64,000 nucleotides of DNA from RYN-230 sp963768945. GTDB lineage: Bacteria; Actinomycetota; Actinomycetes; Streptosporangiales; Streptosporangiaceae. Shown here piece by piece: positions 37,075-45,816 of this stretch (position 1 is the stretch's first letter; the number at the start of each line of letters is the position of its first letter). The stretch is from positions 682,001-746,000 of the forward strand of contig CAVYJW010000008.1 of assembly GCA_963768945.1 (NCBI GenBank), read 5' to 3'. The translations under genes and the position numbers were made by a program. Under the pieces are notes generated by a model. The model did no database searches. It saw nothing but the letters and a program-made list of their open reading frames with translations, and had not been told where the DNA came from.

Positions 37075-37667
37075 CGGCCGACTCCCCTCCGCCTCCGGGC
37101 ACTAGCCATGTCCGTGGGCGCCATCCGCTGAAAGCCCCCGTCTCCTGAAAGCCCTGTCCGCATGAAAGCCCTGCCGCCTCCAAGCCCCGTCACCTGAGGG
37201 CCTGCCATCTGATCACCCGGCGCGAGCGCGTCATCGCCTACCCGGACCGCCGGAGCCCCCGTGCAACGCTGCTCCGGCTCGCCAACTTTCCGCACCTTAC
37301 CGTGAGGAGCCGACGTTCCCGGGGATTCGCGGCAACCCCGCAGGTCCTGGCGAGCCTAGTTCGGCCCACGGCATCACGGGGACCCGCCAGGAGTCGCCAG
37401 GAGGGCCACCGAAGACCGCCAAGAGGACGGGGGGCGCCGGGAGTCGCCAAGAGGACCGCCGAGGTTCGCCAGACCGGGCGTGCAGGCGTAGGCCAGCAGG
37501 ACATGCCAGCCAATTGCGGTCAAAATGGCACAACTACGAAACCGGCCGGGACAACAGACAACCCCGGTGGGGAGATAACTACCGAAGGGACGCCAAATCT
37601 TTACGGCGTATCAACGAATAGGGACGCCACCGGAGGGTCCCTGGTTCGTCGTCACTACAGCGGCACC
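37075..37667. other. smc upstream region, no gene found
   Basis: About 590 bases without a supported gene. 37390-37480 carries short GCCAGGAG/GCCAAGAGG repeats. 37495-37640 is clearly less GC-rich than its surroundings, with TTTACGGCGTATCAACGAAT-like stretches, and may hold promoter elements. A + strand frame spanning 37302-37850 has no ribosome binding site and runs antisense to the gene at 37668-37862. Confidence 0.35.
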
Positions 37668-37862
37668 TCAGGTGAGGGCCGGCTCGCGCTCCCGATCAGC
37701 AACGAGCAATTCTGGTCCGACTTCCGCAGCGAGCGCGTCGTTCATGTCCTGGAGCCTGACAAGCTCAGCCTCCAGGTCACGTACTCGCTGCTGAAGGCGG
37801 CGCATCTCAGAGACGATGCGGGGATCTGGCCCGCCGACGTGGCCGAGTAGAGCCTTCGCCAT
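37668..37862 (-). CDS. conserved actinobacterial small coiled-coil protein
   Basis: 64 residues from ATG 37862 with GGAGG ten bases upstream. The opening MAKALLGHVGGPDPRIVSEM is highly characteristic of a short actinobacterial family. It is followed by a heptad-rich helix (MRRLQQRVRDLEAELVRLQD). The function is unknown. It lies downstream of mutM in the same direction and upstream of the long smc 5' gap. The protein should dimerise through the coil. Confidence 0.85.
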   Translation of the reverse strand: MAKALLGHVGGPDPRIVSEMRRLQQRVRDLEAELVRLQDMNDALAAEVGPELLVADREREPALT

Positions 37863-37969
37863 TGTAATGGGTCCTCCACACTGAGTGACCAGAGTGGGCG
37901 CACACGCGAAGATTCGCGGGAGTGCGCGCGCGGGTGACACCTCTAGAGTCCCACCCCGCGAGTATCCGG

Positions 37970-38848
37970 TCAAGTTGAGCGATCGTGCAGGTCACCATGA
38001 TACCGCCGAGAGCGCGGTCGCGGCTGGCATCGCGGGCAGCTATAGGCAGATCGATTCATGAACGGATCGCGGCGGATAGGTGTACCGCACCTCGGGCAGG
38101 GTTCGCCTTCCTGTCCGTATACGCAGAGTGACCGCGAGAAGTAGCCGCTCTCCCCGTTGACGTTCACGTAGAGGCTGTCGAACGAGGTCCCGCCGGCCTG
38201 CAGCGCGTCCGTGAGGACGTCACGCACCGCCGCGAGGATACGGGCCGCCTCGGCCCGGCTGAGCGTGTCGGTGGCCCGGGCCCAGTGCAACTGGGCGCGC
38301 CAGAGAGCCTCGTCGGCGTAGATGTTGCCGATCCCGCTTACCAGGGACTGGTCGAGCAGCGCCCGCTTGAGGCCGGTGCGCCGGGCGCGCAGCCGGGTGA
38401 TGAACACGCCATCATCGAAGGCGGGCTCGAACGGGTCGGGCGCGATGTGGGCGATCAGCGGCGGGAGTTCCGCGCCGCCGCTGGCCCAGACCAGGTGGCC
38501 GAACGTGCGCTGGTCGGTGAAACGCAGGTCGGGTCCCTGGTCGGCGAACGTGAACCGGGCCCGGACGTGCCCGGAGACGGGACGACCGGGATCGCCGACC
38601 AGCAATTGCCCGCTCATCCCCAGATGGGCCAGCAGGGCATCCTCGCCGACTGGGAGCCACAGGTATTTACCCCGGCGGCGCGCGCCGGTGAAGGTCCGGC
38701 CGCGCAGCACCGCCTCGAAGTCGGCCGGCCCGGCCAGGTGGCGCCGCACCGCGCGGGGGTGCAGCACTTCGACGGTGTCGATGGTGCGCCCGACGAGGTG
38801 CTTCTCAAGGCCGGCGCGGACGGTTTCGACCTCGGGGAGTTCTGGCAC
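37970..38848 (-). CDS. mutM: formamidopyrimidine-DNA glycosylase
   Basis: Excises 8-oxoguanine and FaPy. 292 residues. The catalytic N-terminal Pro after Met and the following Glu are present (MPELPEVETVRAGL). Lys in RRRGKYLWLP and HLGMSGQL are typical. The helix-two-turn-helix is GIGNIYADEALWRAQLHW. The zinc finger has four Cys: CVYGQEGEPCPRCGTPIRR then YSCPRCQP, with the finger Arg. An Arg-rich tail of about 20 residues follows. It is four bases downstream of rnc. Confidence 0.96.
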   Translation of the reverse strand: MPELPEVETVRAGLEKHLVGRTIDTVEVLHPRAVRRHLAGPADFEAVLRGRTFTGARRRGKYLWLPVGEDALLAHLGMSGQLLVGDPGRPVSGHVRARFTFADQGPDLRFTDQRTFGHLVWASGGAELPPLIAHIAPDPFEPAFDDGVFITRLRARRTGLKRALLDQSLVSGIGNIYADEALWRAQLHWARATDTLSRAEAARILAAVRDVLTDALQAGGTSFDSLYVNVNGESGYFSRSLCVYGQEGEPCPRCGTPIRRDPFMNRSAYSCPRCQPRPRSRRYHGDLHDRST

Positions 38849-38851
38849 GGG

Positions 38852-39823
38852 TCAGTCGCCAGCTGGCTCGTCCCCGGGCGGGACGGGGGGAAGCGAGGCG
38901 GCGCCCGCTCCGTTCCCGGGCGCAGCATGGCCCGGCGCGGCACCGCCTGGCGCCGCGTCACTGTCATCGGCCCCCGCAGCCCCCGCGGCCAGATGGGCGC
39001 CGTTCGCCGGATGACCCGGGGCGCCCTTCACGCCGTTCACGCCGTTCACGCCGTTCCCCGCCGGGCCGTTCCCCGCCCGGCCGTTCGTGACAGCGTCTGC
39101 GCCGCTCTCGGTTCCGTTGCTGATGGCTTTCCAGGCCGCCTCCGCCGCCTGCTGCTCAGCTTCCTTCTTCGAGCGCCCCGATCCGGATCCATAAGTCCGG
39201 CCGCCCACGCGGACCGACGCGCGGAAGAACTTCTGGTGGTCCGGGCCGCTCTCCTCGACCTGGTACTCGGGGACGCCCAGGAAGCCGGAGGCGGTGAGCT
39301 CCTGCAGCGAAGTCTTCCAGTCCAGGCCGGCGCCGAGTCCGGCGGAACGGTCGATGACCGGGTCGAACAGCCGGTGCACGAGGTTGTGCGCGGCGGCCAG
39401 GCCGCACTCGTAGTACACCGCGCCGATCAGGGCCTCGAGCGTGTCGGCCAGGATCGACGACTTGTCGCGCCCGCCGGTGCCCTCTTCGCCCCGGCCGAGC
39501 CGCACGTAGGACCCGAGCCGGAGGGACCGGGCCACGTCGGCGAGGGCCCGCATCTGGACCACGGCCGCCCGCAGCTTGGCCAGCTGACCCTCGGGAAGGT
39601 CGGGATACTTGCGGAACAAGGTGTCGGTGACGATCACGCCAAGGACCGCGTCCCCGAGGAACTCAAGCCGCTCGTTGGTGGGCAGGCCGCCGTTCTCGTA
39701 CGCGTAGGAGCGGTGCGTGAGAGCGCGCTCCAGCAGCGCCGGGCTCAGCCCGGTATCGATCGCCCGCAGCAGCTCCGAACCGTCCGGTTCGCCTGCCGCA
39801 CCGCCGTTTGACCCGCCTCTCAC
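38852..39823 (-). CDS. rnc: ribonuclease III
   Basis: Cleaves double-stranded RNA in rRNA and mRNA processing. 323 residues, about 90 longer than common. The catalytic signature NERLEFLGDAVLGV is at about 50-63, the second acidic site in DTLEALIGAVYYECG, and the dsRNA-binding domain is DWKTSLQELTASGF to KKEAEQQAAEAAWKAI. The C-terminal extension (about 235-323) is Asn/Gly/Ala-rich with GNGPAGNGVNGVNGVKG repeats. The yceD-rpmF-rnc-mutM order is standard for actinobacteria. Confidence 0.95.
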   Translation of the reverse strand: MRGGSNGGAAGEPDGSELLRAIDTGLSPALLERALTHRSYAYENGGLPTNERLEFLGDAVLGVIVTDTLFRKYPDLPEGQLAKLRAAVVQMRALADVARSLRLGSYVRLGRGEEGTGGRDKSSILADTLEALIGAVYYECGLAAAHNLVHRLFDPVIDRSAGLGAGLDWKTSLQELTASGFLGVPEYQVEESGPDHQKFFRASVRVGGRTYGSGSGRSKKEAEQQAAEAAWKAISNGTESGADAVTNGRAGNGPAGNGVNGVNGVKGAPGHPANGAHLAAGAAGADDSDAAPGGAAPGHAAPGNGAGAASLPPVPPGDEPAGD

Positions 39824-39842
39824 ACCGTGCCCTTTCAGCGCA

Positions 39843-40019
39843 TCAGGTTGGAGTGATCACCTGACGACGGTTGTAGGTTCCGCATGTCGGGCAGGCCGTG
39901 TGCGGGAGCTTCGGGCTCCGGCACTGCGGGCAGCTGACCAGGGCCGGCGCCGACGCCTTCCACTGGGCCCGGCGGGACCTCGTGTTGCTGCGTGACATCC
40001 GCCGCTTGGGAACAGCCAC
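39843..40019 (-). CDS. rpmF: 50S ribosomal protein L32
   Basis: 58 residues from GTG 40019: VAVPKRRMSRSNTRSRRAQW, then SCPQC and CPTCGTYNRRQVI. The two CxxC pairs mark the zinc-binding (C+) form. AAGGAG sits seven bases upstream. It lies between yceD-like DUF177 and rnc. The gene is short and was found by direct translation of the gap. Confidence 0.96.
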   Translation of the reverse strand: MAVPKRRMSRSNTRSRRAQWKASAPALVSCPQCRSPKLPHTACPTCGTYNRRQVITPT

Positions 40020-40042
40020 GTTAACTCTCCTTAGCTCTGAAC

Positions 40043-40732
40043 TTAGTCGTCCGGTTCGCCTGCGGAGGGTGCCCGCCGGCCGTTCCCGTTCATTTCCGTC
40101 TCACCCAGCACGGATCCGCCTGTCCCGGGACCACCGCCTGTCCCGGGACCACCGGCTTCCCCGAGACCACCGGCTCGCGAGGCGGCCTGCTGCAGGCTGG
40201 CCCACCGCGGATCGATGGCCGGGCTGTGCCCGTGGTCGGGCCCGGCCTGGGCGAGCGGCGCTCCGCACTCCACGCAGAGCCCCGGGCAGTCCTCCTGGCA
40301 GAGCGGCGCCATTGGCAGCGCGAGTACGAGCGCGTCGTGCAAGACCGGCTCGAAATCGAGCAGGTCCCCCCGCAGAGAGTACCCTTCGGCGTCGTCCGGG
40401 CTGTCGTCCGCGGAGTAGGCGAACAATTCCTGGCAGTGGACCTCGACCGGCTCGCTGAGCGGCTCCAGGCATCGCGCGCACTCCCCGGTGACCTGGGCCC
40501 GGGCCGTGGCCGTGACGAGGACTCCCTCCGACACCGCCTCCATGCGCACGTCGAGCTCCACGTCGCTGCCTTCGGGCACACCGGCCAGCCCGGCCTGCAC
40601 GTATGCGGGAGCCGGGACAGTGCGCTGCTGCGAGTACTCCGATCCGGGACTGCGGCCGAGGTCGAGGGTGCTGAAGACCAGGGGCTTGCGCGGATCGAGT
40701 CGCGCCGATGGGTTTTTTCGTGACTGTGGCAT
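40043..40732 (-). CDS. DUF177 (YceD) family protein
   Basis: 229 residues. The family member precedes rpmF in most bacteria and is linked to rRNA accumulation. Features: FSTLDLGRSPGSEYSQQRTV, CARCLEPLSEPVEVHCQELF, and CQEDCPGLCVECGAPL with paired Cys that probably bind zinc. The C-terminal 50 residues are Gly-rich (GEAGGPGTGGGPGTGG), beyond the conserved core. It ends 23 bases before the rpmF start. Confidence 0.92.
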   Translation of the reverse strand: MPQSRKNPSARLDPRKPLVFSTLDLGRSPGSEYSQQRTVPAPAYVQAGLAGVPEGSDVELDVRMEAVSEGVLVTATARAQVTGECARCLEPLSEPVEVHCQELFAYSADDSPDDAEGYSLRGDLLDFEPVLHDALVLALPMAPLCQEDCPGLCVECGAPLAQAGPDHGHSPAIDPRWASLQQAASRAGGLGEAGGPGTGGGPGTGGSVLGETEMNGNGRRAPSAGEPDD

Positions 40733-40864
40733 AGCAAGTACGGTGTCCGGCGAGGTTTGGAGTGGTCAGCCTACCCGGGTGCCCGGTTATTCCCAACTCA
40801 AGGCGGGGCACGCCCCTGGCCCAGCCCCGTGGCCAGGCCTGGCGCAGCCCCGTGGCCTGCGTGG

Positions 40865-41383
40865 TCAGGCCGAGCCGAGCCGCTCCTGGAGGCGCTCGAA
40901 CACCACCTCCGGGACCAGGGAGCTGACATCGCCGCCGTACCGGCAGATTTCCTTGACCAGGCTGGACCGCAGGAAGCTGTACACCGGGTTGGCCGCGATG
41001 AACAGCGTCTCGACCTCCGCGAGACGGTAGTTCATCTGGGCCATCTCCATCTCGTACTCGAAGTCGCTGACCGCGCGCAGGCCCTTCACGATCGCCGAGA
41101 CCTCGTTCACCCGGCAGAACTCGACGAGCAGCCCCCAGAAGGTGCGGACCTCGACGTTCTTCAGCCCGGAGGTCACCTCGCGGAGCATCTCGACCCGTTC
41201 CTCCACCGTGAACAGGCCATTCTTGGACTGGTTGGCGCCGACGACGACGAGCACCTCGTCGTGCAGCAGCGACGCCCGGCTGATGATGTCGAGGTGACCG
41301 TTGGTCACAGGATCGAACGAGCCTGGACAGACGACTCGACGCACGCGGTCACGCCCTTCCGTCACAACATTTGCGCTGCCCAT
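40865..41383 (-). CDS. coaD: phosphopantetheine adenylyltransferase
   Basis: Penultimate step of CoA synthesis. ATG 41383 overlaps the rsmD stop (TGATG). A GTG at 41344 with AAGGG upstream matches the usual N-terminus (VRRVVCPGSFDPVTNGH). Motifs: GSFDPVTNGHLDII (nucleotidyl-transferase HxGH-like), KGLRAVSDFEYE, FIAANPVYSFLRSSLVKEI. About 160-172 residues, family length. rsmD-coaD is a conserved pair. Confidence 0.95.
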   Translation of the reverse strand: MGSANVVTEGRDRVRRVVCPGSFDPVTNGHLDIISRASLLHDEVLVVVGANQSKNGLFTVEERVEMLREVTSGLKNVEVRTFWGLLVEFCRVNEVSAIVKGLRAVSDFEYEMEMAQMNYRLAEVETLFIAANPVYSFLRSSLVKEICRYGGDVSSLVPEVVFERLQERLGSA

Positions 41384-42069
41384 CACGGTGCCTCCGGCGA
41401 CAGGGCGCCTGCGGCGAGACCGTACCAGAACGTCGTGTCGCCATAGCGCCTCGACCGGTCCGGTTTGTACCCGGGCGGCCAGCTGACGGCCCCGGAACGC
41501 GTGGCCCGCTCCACCGCCACGACCGCCCCAGGGGCCAGCCAGCCACCGTCGGCCAGCGCGGCCAGCATCCCCGTCACCTCGTCATCGGTCACCGCGTAGG
41601 GCGGGTCGGCGACGGCCATGTCGTAGCGGTCCGGCCCGCCCGGCCCGCGGCTGAGCAGCCGCTCCACCCGGTCAGTGACCAGTTCGGCCCCGCCCAGGCG
41701 GACCGCCTCGATGTTGTCCCGGATTACCCGGGCGGCCCGCGCGTCCGCCTCCACCAACAGCGCCCGCCGCGCGCCGCGGGAGAGCGCCTCCAGGCCCACC
41801 GCGCCCGAGCCCGCGTACAGGTCGAGCACGCACGCCCCGTTCAGCGGGCCGTGCAGCGCGACGAGCGTGCCGAACAGCCCTTCCCGCGCCCGGTCGCTGG
41901 TAGGCCGGGTGAGCCGGCCCGCCGGGACGGCCAGACGGCGGCCCCGCGCCGCGCCGGCGATGACCCGGGTCACAGCGGCGTCTTCGGCGAGCGCCGTGCC
42001 CCGCTTATGCCCCGCACCCGGCCCACGCGCCGCACCCGGCCCACGCGCCGCACCCGCCCCACGCGCCAT
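41383..42069 (-). CDS. rsmD: 16S rRNA (guanine966-N2)-methyltransferase RsmD
   Basis: 228 residues from ATG 42069. The start sits just downstream of recG. The first 30 residues are a repetitive RGAGAARGPG stretch. Core: VIAGAARGRRLAVP, RPTSDRAREGLFGTL, LDLYAGSGAVGLEALSRGA (SAM motif I), and VADPPYA (DPPY catalytic motif). It overlaps coaD by one base (TGATG), which suggests coupling. Confidence 0.92.
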   Translation of the reverse strand: MARGAGAARGPGAARGPGAGHKRGTALAEDAAVTRVIAGAARGRRLAVPAGRLTRPTSDRAREGLFGTLVALHGPLNGACVLDLYAGSGAVGLEALSRGARRALLVEADARAARVIRDNIEAVRLGGAELVTDRVERLLSRGPGGPDRYDMAVADPPYAVTDDEVTGMLAALADGGWLAPGAVVAVERATRSGAVSWPPGYKPDRSRRYGDTTFWYGLAAGALSPEAP

Positions 42070-42085
42070 ACCCGCCCCACCCGGC

Positions 42086-44347
42086 TCACGCCTTCTCCAG
42101 GAACTTGGCCTGTTCCTCGTCCAGCAACGCCCCGATCGCACTGGCCAGGGCGGGGTGGCCGGCCAGCCGCGGATCGGCGTCCACCAGTGCCTGAGCCTCC
42201 GCCCGGGCCTGCACGATCAGTTCCTCGTCTTGCAGCAGGGTCAGCATCTTCAGCCCCGACTTGCGGCCCGCCTGCGCAGCGCCCAGAACGTTCCCCTCAC
42301 GCCGCTGCTCGAGATCGAGCCGGGACAGCACGAACCCGTCCACGGTGCCCGCGACCGCGTCCAGCCGGTCACGCGCCGGGCTGCCCGGCGGCGAGTCCGT
42401 GACCAGCAGGCACAGCCCGGGCTTGCCGCCCCGGCCGACCCGGCCGCGCAGCTGGTGCAGCTGGGACACGCCGAACCTGTCCGCGTCCATGATCACCATG
42501 ATGGTCGCGTTGGGCACGTCCACGCCGACCTCCACGACCGTGGTCGCCACCAACACATCCACCGACCCATCGGCGAAGGCCCGCATCGCCGCGTCTTTCT
42601 CGTCGGCGGCCATCCTCCCGTGCAGCATGCGCATCCGCAGACCCGCCAGCGGCCCCTCGGCCAGCTCGGCCATCAGGTCCACGACTGACCGTGGTGGCCG
42701 TTCGGTGTCCTCCTCGTAGAGTTCGTATTCACCGTCGGCGTCGTCGTCACCGCCAGCCGCCTCCACGTCCGGCCCGGCCTCCGGGGTGCCGCCGCCCGCC
42801 CCCGGGCCGGGCTCCTCGGCGCCGATGCGCGGGCAGACCACGTAGGCCTGGCCGCCGCCCGCTATCTCCTCGCGCAGCCGTTCCCAGGTCCTGGAGAGGT
42901 AGTGCGGCTTGTCGGCGGCCGGCACCACGTGCGTGGTGATCGGCGCCCGGCCGGCCGGCAGCTCGCTCAGCGTGCACACGTCCAGGTCCCCGTAGACGGT
43001 CATCGCTACCGTGCGCGGGATCGGGGTGGCCGTCATCACCAGCACGTGCGGGCGGCTGCCCCGGGCCTTCTCGCGCAGCGCGTCGCGCTGCTGGACCCCG
43101 AACCGGTGCTGCTCGTCGATCACCACCAGGCCCAGATCAGCAAAAACGACCTGATCGTCGAGCCGTACCCGGTGATACAGGAGGGTGTGCGTGCCGATCA
43201 CGATCCCGGCCGCCCCGGAGGCCACCTCGTCCAGGGCGGCCCGGCGTGCTTTGGCCCCCTGCGACCCGGTGAGCAGGGCCACGCGGGTGGCATGGTCCAC
43301 GCCATCCAGCTCGCCGGCCCGGCCGAGCGGGCCGAGCAGCTGCGTTATGGATCGGAAGTGCTGCTGGGCCAGGACTTCGGTGGGCGCGAGCAGGGCGGCC
43401 TGCCCGCCGTCGTCGATGACCTGGAGCATGGCGCGGACCGCGACCAGGGTCTTGCCGGAACCCACTTCACCCTGCAGCAGGCGGTGCATGGGGTGCTCCC
43501 GGCACAGCGCGGAGGTGATCTCCTCACCCGCGGTGCGCTGCCCCTTGGTCAGCGTGAACGGCAGCCGGGCGTCGAACGCCTCCAGCAGCCCGCCGCGCCG
43601 GGGAATGCGCGGCGTGGCCGGAAGCGCGTCCTCGGCCCGCCGCCGTTGGGCCAGCACAGCCTGGAGCGCGAACGCCTCGTCCCACTTGAGCCGGAGCCTG
43701 GCCGGCTTGATGTCCGCGAACTCCACCGGGCGGTGGATTCCGTGCCACGCGGCCAGCTGGCTCTGCAGGCCATAGCGGGTACGGACATCGGCGGGCAGCG
43801 GGTCGTTGGTGATATCGAGGGTGTCCAGCACGGTGCGGATCGCCTTGGCGATCTTCCAGGACGCCATCTCCCGGGTGGCCGGGTATACCGGAATGATCTC
43901 GGCCGCGTGCTCGGCGGCCATCTCGGTGCCCGGGTCCGCCGTGCCCAGCAGCTCGCAATCGGGGTGGATGAGCTGGCGCTTGCGCCCGTAGGAGGACACC
44001 TGGCCGGCGAACAGCCCGTGCAGGCCGGGCTTCATCTCCTTCTCCCGCCACGGCTGCCGGAAGAACGCGAGGGTCAGCGTCCCGCGGCCGTCGGTCACGG
44101 TCACCTCGGTCAGCTTCCCGCGCCGGTTCTTCATCATGCGGCTGGTGACCGCGGAGATCTGGGCCAGCACCGTCACATGCTCGCCGTCGCGCAGCGAGGC
44201 CAGGTCGGTCAGGTCACCCCGCTGCTCGTACCTGCGCGGATAATGCCGCAGCAGCTCGCCCACGGTGTGCACGTCCAGCGCCCGGGCCAGGACTTTGGCT
44301 GTCCGCGGGTCGAACTCCCGGTCGAGCCGGTCATCAAGCCTTGCCAT
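42086..44347 (-). CDS. recG: ATP-dependent DNA helicase RecG
   Basis: Remodels stalled forks and branched DNA. 753 residues. The N-terminal wedge/OB domain has TVGELLRHYPRRYEQRG and VTDGRGTLTLAFFRQPW. Helicase motifs: Walker A GEVGSGKTLVAVRAM, DEQHRFGVQQRD (DEQH variant), TATPIPRTVAMT, TTVVEVGVDVPNATIM, QLRGRVGRGG. An acidic insert of about 40 residues (GAEEPGPGAGGGTPEAGPDV, EYELYEEDTE) lies between the helicase lobes. The recG-rsmD-coaD order is common in Gram-positive bacteria. Confidence 0.96.
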   Translation of the reverse strand: MARLDDRLDREFDPRTAKVLARALDVHTVGELLRHYPRRYEQRGDLTDLASLRDGEHVTVLAQISAVTSRMMKNRRGKLTEVTVTDGRGTLTLAFFRQPWREKEMKPGLHGLFAGQVSSYGRKRQLIHPDCELLGTADPGTEMAAEHAAEIIPVYPATREMASWKIAKAIRTVLDTLDITNDPLPADVRTRYGLQSQLAAWHGIHRPVEFADIKPARLRLKWDEAFALQAVLAQRRRAEDALPATPRIPRRGGLLEAFDARLPFTLTKGQRTAGEEITSALCREHPMHRLLQGEVGSGKTLVAVRAMLQVIDDGGQAALLAPTEVLAQQHFRSITQLLGPLGRAGELDGVDHATRVALLTGSQGAKARRAALDEVASGAAGIVIGTHTLLYHRVRLDDQVVFADLGLVVIDEQHRFGVQQRDALREKARGSRPHVLVMTATPIPRTVAMTVYGDLDVCTLSELPAGRAPITTHVVPAADKPHYLSRTWERLREEIAGGGQAYVVCPRIGAEEPGPGAGGGTPEAGPDVEAAGGDDDADGEYELYEEDTERPPRSVVDLMAELAEGPLAGLRMRMLHGRMAADEKDAAMRAFADGSVDVLVATTVVEVGVDVPNATIMVIMDADRFGVSQLHQLRGRVGRGGKPGLCLLVTDSPPGSPARDRLDAVAGTVDGFVLSRLDLEQRREGNVLGAAQAGRKSGLKMLTLLQDEELIVQARAEAQALVDADPRLAGHPALASAIGALLDEEQAKFLEKA

Positions 44348-44562
44348 GGCCTCTCAGGATAGGCTGTGGTCACGACATGAGCGCCCGGCCACGCGGCCAG
44401 CTGCCGGTGTGAGCCATCGGGCCAGCGCTGATTCGCGTTCCGGGGCGCCGGTCGGTTATCCTGAGCGCTGCCCGAAGGAACGGCTGCGGCGGAGCGTTCC
44501 CGCCCGGATAGCCTGGGCCCTGGCACATCGGCCATCATCGCGTTCATGCAAGGGAGCATCCC

Positions 44563-44748
44563 GTGTCTTCTGTCTGCGAGATCTGCGGCAAGGCGCCGGG
44601 ATTCGGCAACAACGTCTCCCACTCCCACCGCCGCACCCCCCGCCGCTGGAACCCGAACATCCAGATCGTGCGGACCCGCGCTGGCGGGACCAGCAGGCGC
44701 CTGCGTGTCTGCACGTCCTGCATCAAGGCCGGGAAAGTCACCCGCTAA
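44563..44748 (+). CDS. rpmB: 50S ribosomal protein L28
   Basis: 61 residues from GTG 44563 with GGGAG upstream. MSSVCEICGKAPGFGNNVSH carries the first CxxC and VCTSCIKAGKVTR the second, so this is the zinc-binding (C+) paralogue. SHRRTPRRWNPNIQ is typical. It is transcribed divergently from recG, the usual arrangement. Confidence 0.97.
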   Translation: MSSVCEICGKAPGFGNNVSHSHRRTPRRWNPNIQIVRTRAGGTSRRLRVCTSCIKAGKVTR

Positions 44749-44812
44749 CCCGTAGCGACCCGCGGACCCGGACCCCGCAGGCCCGCCGGCGACGCGGACC
44801 TGTCCCGACCCG

Positions 44813-45727
44813 TCACGGGCCGGCGAACGTGCACGGCTCGCCGTCGAAGGCGCAGCCAGACGGCGGGGCGGGCCGCCCCTGCACGATCACCATGAGCCGC
44901 ACCGGGACCGTGGAACTTTGCGCCTGACCCCGGCCAGGCCAGGAAACGCCCCGGGCCACCCCCGCACCTGCCCCGCCCGGCTCCCAGCGCGCGCCCTGGA
45001 CGCCGGCGATACGGGCCCCGGGATAGGCGAAGGCCAGTCTCCAGTCGCGGGTACCCGTCCCGCTGAGCCCGCTGAGCCCGCTGATCGTGATCTGGTCGGC
45101 GAAACCGCCCGGCCACTGCTCGACTTGCTGGTACTTGATGCTGAGCGACGGCGCTCCGAGGCTGGGCTGCGGCGCGCCGCCGCCCCCGGCGGCGGGCGCG
45201 GTGCCCCCGGGCTGGAGGCCGGCGCCCGGGCTGGCCGCGGACGGGACGCTGGGCCTGATACGCACGCCCGGACGGGCTGAGGCCAGCGTGCCGCTGTGCG
45301 GTTCCTGGGCGTGGCAGTCCCCCGCCGAGCACTGGTTGCCCGGGATGGGGGCGCTGAAGTGCAGCACGGTCCGGGACATGTTGGCGGCCAGGAACGCCGC
45401 CACGACCACGCCGAGACCGGCGGCGAACGTGGGGGTGACGACCAGCCTGCGCACCGCCGGGCTGATCCGGATCCCACCTAGCCACCCACGGCCCGGCCAC
45501 CCACGGCCCGGCCGTACCCGCTCCGCCTGCACACGGCCCGGCCGCACGCGCCTCGCCCGCATACGGCCCGCCCACCCACGATCCGCCCGGTCCGGCCGCG
45601 CCGCGCCGTCCGCGCCTGGCAGTTCGCCGTCGCCGCCGCGCAGCTCACGGCCCGCCTCCGCCCGCGCTCGGGCGGCCACGGACGGCGCCCGGTGCCGGGG
45701 CGCTGCTCTCCTGCCCGGTGATCGCAT
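44813..45727 (-). CDS. membrane-anchored protein with a cellulose-binding (CBM2-like) domain
   Basis: 304 residues. The cytosolic N-terminal 90 residues are Arg/Gly/Pro-rich with repeats (RVRPGR, RGWPGRGWLGG). One membrane segment (LVVTPTFAAGLGVVVAAFLAA, about 90-110) is followed by an outside part. The C-terminus resembles a CBM2-type beta-sandwich: IKYQQVEQWPGGFADQITI, DWRLAFAYPGARI, then PVRLMVIVQG and a final Cys pair (SGCAFDGEPCTF). No catalytic domain is attached. A role in cell-surface or polysaccharide binding is inferred. The upstream 45728-45816 segment is AT-richer, with TATAAA near 45737, and probably holds the promoter. Confidence 0.65.
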   Translation of the reverse strand: MRSPGRRAAPRHRAPSVAARARAEAGRELRGGDGELPGADGAARPDRADRGWAGRMRARRVRPGRVQAERVRPGRGWPGRGWLGGIRISPAVRRLVVTPTFAAGLGVVVAAFLAANMSRTVLHFSAPIPGNQCSAGDCHAQEPHSGTLASARPGVRIRPSVPSAASPGAGLQPGGTAPAAGGGGAPQPSLGAPSLSIKYQQVEQWPGGFADQITISGLSGLSGTGTRDWRLAFAYPGARIAGVQGARWEPGGAGAGVARGVSWPGRGQAQSSTVPVRLMVIVQGRPAPPSGCAFDGEPCTFAGP

Positions 45728-45816
45728 TGGGGGGTTTATACCTACGAAAAGGGCGGGCTAACTATAGTGACATGCTTGTAATTTGATGGATACAGGGAGT
45801 GACTGCCGTTCGGGCA

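Noticed and set aside
45728..45816. Possible TPP riboswitch near thiL
   Set aside because: This segment lies at the 3' end of thiL, and I see no CTGAGA-type TPP core here or upstream of thiL.
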